Positions 13,673 to 17,115 of a DNA stretch of 17,115 nucleotides are shown here, in pieces. Origin of the DNA: an uncultured Pseudoxanthomonas sp. (GTDB taxonomy: Bacteria; Pseudomonadota; Gammaproteobacteria; Xanthomonadales; Xanthomonadaceae). The stretch spans positions 1 through 17,115 of the forward strand of contig CAMPIO010000073.1 of assembly GCA_946886405.1 (NCBI GenBank). The letters run 5' to 3'. Positions within the stretch are counted from its first letter, which is position 1. The number at the start of each line of letters is the position of its first letter. Made by a program: the position numbers and the translations under genes. A model generated the notes under the pieces. That model saw only the letters and a list, made by a program, of their open reading frames with translations, searched no databases and was not told where the DNA came from.

Positions 13673-14632
13673 ATGCAAGACGAACGCAACCTGCTTGTCT
13701 TCTCCGGCAACGCCAACAAGCCGTTGGCGAACAGCATCTGCCGCGAGCTGGGCGTGCGGCCGGGCAAGGCGCTGGTATCCCGCTTCTCGGACGGCGAAGT
13801 CCAGGTCGAGATCCAGGAGAACGTGCGCCGGCAGGAAGTGTTCGTCGTGCAGCCGACCTGCGCGCCGAGCGCCGAGAACCTGGTGGAACTGCTGGTCTTG
13901 ATCGACGCGCTGAAGCGCGCCTCGGCCAGCAGCGTCACTGCGGTGGTGCCGTACTTCGGCTACGCCCGCCAGGATCGCCGCATGCGCTCCTCGCGCGTGC
14001 CGATCACGGCGAAGGTGGCGGCGAAGATGTTCGGCGCCGTCAGCGCCGATCGCGTGCTGACGGTCGATCTGCACGCGGACCAGATCCAGGGGTTCTTCGA
14101 TATCCCGGTCGACAACGTGTACGCGTCCCCGCTGCTGCTTGCCGACATCTGGCGCGCCTACGGCACGGAGAACCTGCTGGTCGTGTCGCCCGACGTGGGC
14201 GGCGTAGTGCGCGCCCGTGCGGTGGCCAAGCGGCTGGATGACGCCGATCTGGCCATCATCGACAAGCGCCGCCCGCGCGCCAACGTCGCCACGGTGATGA
14301 ACATCATCGGCGACGTGGAAGGCAAGGACTGCGTGCTGGTGGACGACATCGTCGACACCGCCGGCACACTCTGCGCCGCAGCGGCCGCGCTGAAGCAGCA
14401 CGGCGCCAACAAGGTGGCGGCGTACTGCACCCACCCCGTGCTTTCCGGCCCGGCGGTGGACAACCTGAACAACTCGGTGCTCGACGAACTCGTCGTCACC
14501 GACACCATCCCGCTCTCGCCGCAGGCGCAGGGCTGCAGCAAGATCCGCCAGCTGTCGGTGGCGGAACTGCTGGCGGAAACGATCCGCCGCATCGCCTTCG
14601 GCGAGTCGGTCAGTTCGCTGTACGTGGATTGA
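13673..14632 (+). CDS. prs: Ribose-phosphate pyrophosphokinase (PRPP synthetase)
   Basis: A 319-aa class I PRPP synthetase. It transfers pyrophosphate from ATP to ribose-5-phosphate, feeding purine, pyrimidine, histidine, tryptophan and NAD synthesis. [15 protein letters not shown] (38-52) and [10 protein letters not shown] (94-103) hold the ATP-contact region. The catalytic flexible-loop area [11 protein letters not shown] is at 132-142, KRRPRANV at 198-205, and the PRPP-binding signature [13 protein letters not shown] is at 220-232. The length equals that of other bacterial enzymes, and the ATG gives the standard N-terminus. Active enzymes are hexamers regulated by phosphate and ADP. It is separated from rplY by 111 bases. 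Confidence 0.98.
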   Translation: MQDERNLLVFSGNANKPLANSICRELGVRPGKALVSRFSDGEVQVEIQENVRRQEVFVVQPTCAPSAENLVELLVLIDALKRASASSVTAVVPYFGYARQDRRMRSSRVPITAKVAAKMFGAVSADRVLTVDLHADQIQGFFDIPVDNVYASPLLLADIWRAYGTENLLVVSPDVGGVVRARAVAKRLDDADLAIIDKRRPRANVATVMNIIGDVEGKDCVLVDDIVDTAGTLCAAAAALKQHGANKVAAYCTHPVLSGPAVDNLNNSVLDELVVTDTIPLSPQAQGCSKIRQLSVAELLAETIRRIAFGESVSSLYVD

Positions 14633-14743
14633 TTCTCCGCCGCACGCCGTTTCATCGGCGCGTGGCTTTCCGGGTTCATCTGGTCGCGGATGAGCCTTCA
14701 TCAGATCGCCACACGGCGGTCCAACAACTAGGTAGTGAAGCAA
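14633..14743 (+). promoter_or_regulatory. Structured prs-rplY intergenic leader
   Basis: The gap contains two possible hairpins. The first is imperfect, around CACGCCG-tttcat-CGGCGCGTG (about 14643-14663), and could end prs transcription, although no T-run follows. The second is nested: GATGA (14689-14693), loop GCCT, TCATC (14698-14702), flanked by ATCT (14678-14681) pairing with AGAT (14703-14706). A promoter for rplY may lie here but I see no convincing boxes. Because bL25 is known to regulate its own mRNA in E. coli, this folded leader is a candidate for a similar role. Confidence 0.35.
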
Positions 14744-15397
14744 ATGGCTAAGACACATGAAATCAAGGTCGAGCGCCGCGAAGACGAGGGTAAGGGTGCG
14801 AGCCGCCGCCTCCGTCACGCGGGCACCGTGCCTGCCATCGTCTACGGTGGCGAACTCAAGCCGGTCAGCATCCAGCTGAACCACAACGAAGTCTGGCTGG
14901 CCTCCCAGCACGACTGGTTCTACGCGTCGATCCTGGACCTGAGCCTCAATGGCGACATCCAGAAGGTCCTGCTGCGTGACATGCAGCGCCACCCGTTCAA
15001 GCAGCAGATCATGCACCTGGACTTCCAGCGCGTGAACGAGAACGAGACCCTGCGTACCGCGGTGCCGCTGCACTTCCTCAACGAAGACAAGTCGCCGGCC
15101 GGCAAGTCCGCCGAAGTCGTGGTCACCCACGAGCTGAACGAAGTCGTCGTCGAGTGCCTGCCGAAGGACCTGCCGGAATTCATCGAGATCGACCTGGCCG
15201 ACCTGGCCATCGGCGCGGTGATCCACCTGTCGGAAGTGAAGCTGCCGGCCGGCGTCGTCATCCCCGAGCTGAAGCTTGGCAAGGAGCACGACGTCGCCGT
15301 CGTGATCGCCAAGCACGGCAAGGAAGAGGTCGAAGAAGCCCCGGCGGAATCGGCCGAAGTGCCGGCGGCCAAGGTGGCCAAGAAGGACGACAAGTAA
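14744..15397 (+). CDS. rplY: Ribosomal protein bL25, long CTC/TL5 type
   Basis: A 217-aa 5S rRNA-binding protein of the large subunit. The N-terminal L25 domain (about residues 4-95) shows the family start (KVERREDEGKGASRRLRHAG, then PAIVYGG). It is followed by the beta-rich TL5/CTC C-terminal domain (about 98-188, including HFLNEDKSPA and the LPEFIEIDLADLAIG region). A low-complexity Ala/Glu/Lys tail (about 190-217) ends in KKDDK. The long form is the general-stress CTC type rather than the 94-aa E. coli form. The ATG at 14744 gives the conserved MAKTHEIKVE start; a GTG three codons upstream is in frame but unlikely. Between prs and pth, this is the usual position. Confidence 0.97.
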   Translation: MAKTHEIKVERREDEGKGASRRLRHAGTVPAIVYGGELKPVSIQLNHNEVWLASQHDWFYASILDLSLNGDIQKVLLRDMQRHPFKQQIMHLDFQRVNENETLRTAVPLHFLNEDKSPAGKSAEVVVTHELNEVVVECLPKDLPEFIEIDLADLAIGAVIHLSEVKLPAGVVIPELKLGKEHDVAVVIAKHGKEEVEEAPAESAEVPAAKVAKKDDK

Positions 15398-15407
15398 TCG
15401 CGTGAGC

Positions 15408-15431
15408 CTTCGCCCGCTCCGGCGGGCGAGG
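15408..15431 (+). terminator. GC-rich hairpin between rplY and pth
   Basis: CGCCCGC (15411-15417) pairs with GCGGGCG (15422-15428) around a TCCG loop, extended by T-A, a T-G wobble and C-G outside. No T-run follows, so it is a weak or Rho-assisted terminator, or a processing/attenuation hairpin that lowers pth expression relative to the abundant ribosomal protein. It lies 11 bases after the rplY stop. Confidence 0.55.
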
Positions 15432-15448
15432 GTGCGCGGTGCGTCCCC

Positions 15449-16033
15449 ATGGCAGGCTTGCGCCTCATCGTCGGACTGGGCAATCCCGGTGCCGAACATG
15501 CCCGAACCCGGCACAATGCCGGGTTCCATTTTGTCGACGCCTTGGCGGAGCGGCAGGGTGAGCGGTTCGGGCTGGACAGCAAGCTGTTCGGAGAGACCGC
15601 CAAAGTGGTGGTGGCCGGGCAGCCGGTCTGGCTGTTGAAGCCCGCCACTTACATGAACCTGAGTGGCAAGTCGGTAGCGGCGGCGCTGCGTTTCTGGAAG
15701 ATCGCCCCGGAAGAGGCGTTGCTGGCGCATGATGAGCTCGACTTGGCCCCGGGTGCGGCGCGCCTGAAGTTCGACGGCGGCCACGGCGGACAGAACGGCT
15801 TGCGCGACACCATGCAGCATCTTGGGCACGGCAAGTTCCACCGGTTGCGGATCGGCATCGGCCATCCCGGCCACAAGGACCGGGTGACCAGCTGGGTGCT
15901 GGGCAAGCCGGGCAAGGACGACGAAGTGCTGATCGCGCGGGCGATCGATGACGCGATGGATGTGCTGCCGCTCGCGGTCGCCGGCAACTTCATGGATGCG
16001 ATGACGCGGTTGCACACGGCAAAACAGGCGTGA
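15449..16033 (+). CDS. pth: Peptidyl-tRNA hydrolase
   Basis: A 194-aa esterase that releases tRNA from peptidyl-tRNA dropped off the ribosome, an essential recycling step. All signature positions are present. GLGNPG (9-14) is followed by the catalytic H22 in TRHNAGF. KPATYMNLSG (64-73) has N70, HDELDLAPG (94-102) has D95, and GGHGGQNGLRD (110-120) has N116; these match the positions used for substrate contact in the E. coli enzyme. The ATG at 15449 gives the standard start (LRLIVGLGNPG). No clear Shine-Dalgarno precedes it, and the GC-rich hairpin sits just upstream. It is followed by ychF after 70 bases. Confidence 0.98.
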   Translation: MAGLRLIVGLGNPGAEHARTRHNAGFHFVDALAERQGERFGLDSKLFGETAKVVVAGQPVWLLKPATYMNLSGKSVAAALRFWKIAPEEALLAHDELDLAPGAARLKFDGGHGGQNGLRDTMQHLGHGKFHRLRIGIGHPGHKDRVTSWVLGKPGKDDEVLIARAIDDAMDVLPLAVAGNFMDAMTRLHTAKQA

Positions 16034-16046
16034 GTGGAGAGCAGTG

Positions 16047-16077
16047 AGGAGTGAGGACGCACGCGTCACTCACTCCT
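16047..16077. repeat. Near-perfect palindrome in the pth-ychF gap, with GTGAG micro-repeats
   Basis: AGGAGTGAG plus GACGC (16047-16060) pairs with GCGTC, a one-base bulge (A at 16068) and CTCACTCCT (16063-16077). The wider gap is strikingly strand-biased: the left side is purine-rich with repeated GTGAG/GAGTG words, and the right side is pyrimidine-rich with repeated TCAC/ACTC words up to 16099. It forms a long imperfect hairpin just before the ychF start and could be a small dispersed repeat or a terminator-like structure. It has no T-run. Confidence 0.6.
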
Positions 16078-16103
16078 GACTTCTCACGACTCACTTCTCG
16101 AAT

Positions 16104-17115
16104 ATGGGCATCAAATGCGGCATCGTGGGCCTGCCGAATGTCGGCAAGTCCACCCTGTTCAACGCGCTGACCAAGGCGGGCATCGCTGCGGCCAACTTTC
16201 CGTTCTGCACCATCGAGCCGAACGTGGGTGTGGTGCCGGTGCCGGACCTGCGCCTCAACCAGCTGGCCGAGATCGTCAAGCCGCAGAAGGTGATCCCGAC
16301 GGCGGTGGAGTTCGTCGACATCGCCGGTCTGGTGGCGGGCGCGGCCAGCGGCGAAGGTCTGGGCAACAAGTTCCTGGCGCATATCCGCGAAGTGGATGCG
16401 ATCACCCATGTGGTGCGCTGCTTCGAGAACGACGACGTCATCCATGTCAACAACCGGATCGACCCGCTTTCGGACATCGACACGATCGATACCGAACTGG
16501 CGCTGGCTGACCTGGAGAGCGTCGAGAAGGCGCTCAACCGCGCCGAGCGCTCCGCCAAGGCGGGCGAGAAGGACGCCATCGCCCGCAAACCGGTGCTGCA
16601 GAAGCTGCAGGCCGGCCTCAACGACGGCAAGCCCGGTCGTGCACTGGGGCTGGATGATGAGGAGAGGGCGCTGGTTCGCGACCTGTTCCTGCTGACATTG
16701 AAGCCGGTGATGTACGTGGCGAACGTGCTGGAGGACGGCTTCGAGAACAACCCGCATCTGGACGCCGTCCGCGCCCGCGCCGCGACCGAGGGTGCACAGG
16801 TGGTGCCGGTGTCGGCGGCCATTGAAGAAGAGTTGGCCCAGTTGGACGACACCGACCGCGACGCCTTCCTGGCTGATCTTGGTTTGGACGAGCCGGGCCT
16901 GAATCGCGTCATCCGTGCGGCGTATACGCTGCTGGGCCTGCAGACTTACTTCACCGCCGGCGTCAAGGAAGTGCGCGCCTGGACCGTCAGGGCGGGATCC
17001 ACCGCCCCCCAGGCGGCGGCCGTGATCCATACCGATTTCGAGAAGGGCTTCATCCGCGCGGAGACCATCGCCTTCGACGATTTCCTCAAGTACAAGGGTG
17101 AGTCCGGTGCCCGCG
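16104..17115 (+). CDS. ychF: Redox-regulated ATPase YchF (3' end outside window)
   Basis: The first 337 codons of an OBG-family P-loop ATPase; E. coli YchF is 363 aa, so about 26 residues are missing beyond the window end. The P-loop GLPNVGKS is at residues 9-16, the switch region [11 protein letters not shown] at about 30-40 and the G3 motif DIAGL at about 72-76. The nucleotide-specificity motif is NVLE at 207-210 instead of NKxD, as expected for a protein that prefers ATP to GTP. The C-terminal TGS domain begins at about residue 280 ([14 protein letters not shown]). YchF binds ribosomes and is linked to oxidative-stress response and leaderless or stress translation. No Shine-Dalgarno is visible before the ATG. 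The frame runs open off the end of the window. Confidence 0.97.
   Translation, partial: MGIKCGIVGLPNVGKSTLFNALTKAGIAAANFPFCTIEPNVGVVPVPDLRLNQLAEIVKPQKVIPTAVEFVDIAGLVAGAASGEGLGNKFLAHIREVDAITHVVRCFENDDVIHVNNRIDPLSDIDTIDTELALADLESVEKALNRAERSAKAGEKDAIARKPVLQKLQAGLNDGKPGRALGLDDEERALVRDLFLLTLKPVMYVANVLEDGFENNPHLDAVRARAATEGAQVVPVSAAIEEELAQLDDTDRDAFLADLGLDEPGLNRVIRAAYTLLGLQTYFTAGVKEVRAWTVRAGSTAPQAAAVIHTDFEKGFIRAETIAFDDFLKYKGESGAR

Noticed and set aside
13658..16069. 803-codon minus-strand open frame across prs, rplY and pth
   Set aside because: It lies antisense to three well-recognised genes and arises from high GC at third positions; the translated protein is low in structure and has no family motif.

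Overview
The window looks like chromosomal DNA of a gammaproteobacterium of the Xanthomonadaceae/Lysobacteraceae type (Xanthomonas, Stenotrophomonas, Pseudoxanthomonas or Lysobacter relatives). The reasons are high GC (40 of 60 bases in the line I counted at 10981-11040), the gene set, and a GTAG-headed REP doublet of the kind known from Stenotrophomonas. The genus cannot be fixed from sequence reading alone. Most of the window is conserved housekeeping DNA. I do not see a clear new defence, mobile or biosynthetic system; the oddities are small and are listed as findings.

Layout. (1) Bases 1-890 are visibly lower in GC (34 of 60 in each of two lines counted) and hold one unrecognised 206-aa gene, a short tandem repeat and a strong hairpin terminator. 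They look like the edge or remnant of acquired DNA. (2) Bases 918-3056, minus strand, form a tightly coupled cluster: wrbA quinone reductase, a four-helix DUF2069-like membrane protein, a cysteine-rich exported protein and a minimal one-domain asparaginase. (3) Bases 3133-5245, plus strand, form a second coupled cluster: a YihY/BrkB membrane protein with a cytosolic C-terminal extension, a TlpA-like thioredoxin lipoprotein and an acylphosphatase. It is closed by a perfect 21-bp inverted repeat made of two REP hairpins. (4) Bases 5354-10276, minus strand, run in transcription order hemA, prfA, a GNAT acetyltransferase, moaB, a small HTH regulator, ppk2 and a small exported protein. (5) Bases 10345-17115, plus strand, run a TPR protein, lolB, ispE, tRNA-Gln(TTG), prs, rplY, pth and ychF, the last cut by the window end.

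Together hemA-prfA and the divergent TPR-lolB-ispE-tRNA-Gln-prs-rplY-pth-ychF set match the order I remember for Pseudomonas aeruginosa (PA4665-PA4673). There the TPR gene corresponds to PA4667 (LbcA). The block links tetrapyrrole synthesis from Glu-tRNA, translation termination, lipoprotein sorting, isoprenoid precursor synthesis, PRPP supply, a 5S rRNA-binding protein, peptidyl-tRNA recycling and a ribosome-associated ATPase. Neighbouring genes often overlap by 1 or 4 bases (TGATG, ATGA, GTGA), so translational coupling is widespread.

Points worth a second look: the TPR/LbcA-position protein has no lipobox and apparently no cysteine; the asparaginase stops at the end of the catalytic domain but keeps every catalytic residue; prfA is followed by a coupled GNAT gene where Pseudomonas has prmC; and there are the REP doublet, the palindrome before ychF and the low-GC left edge.
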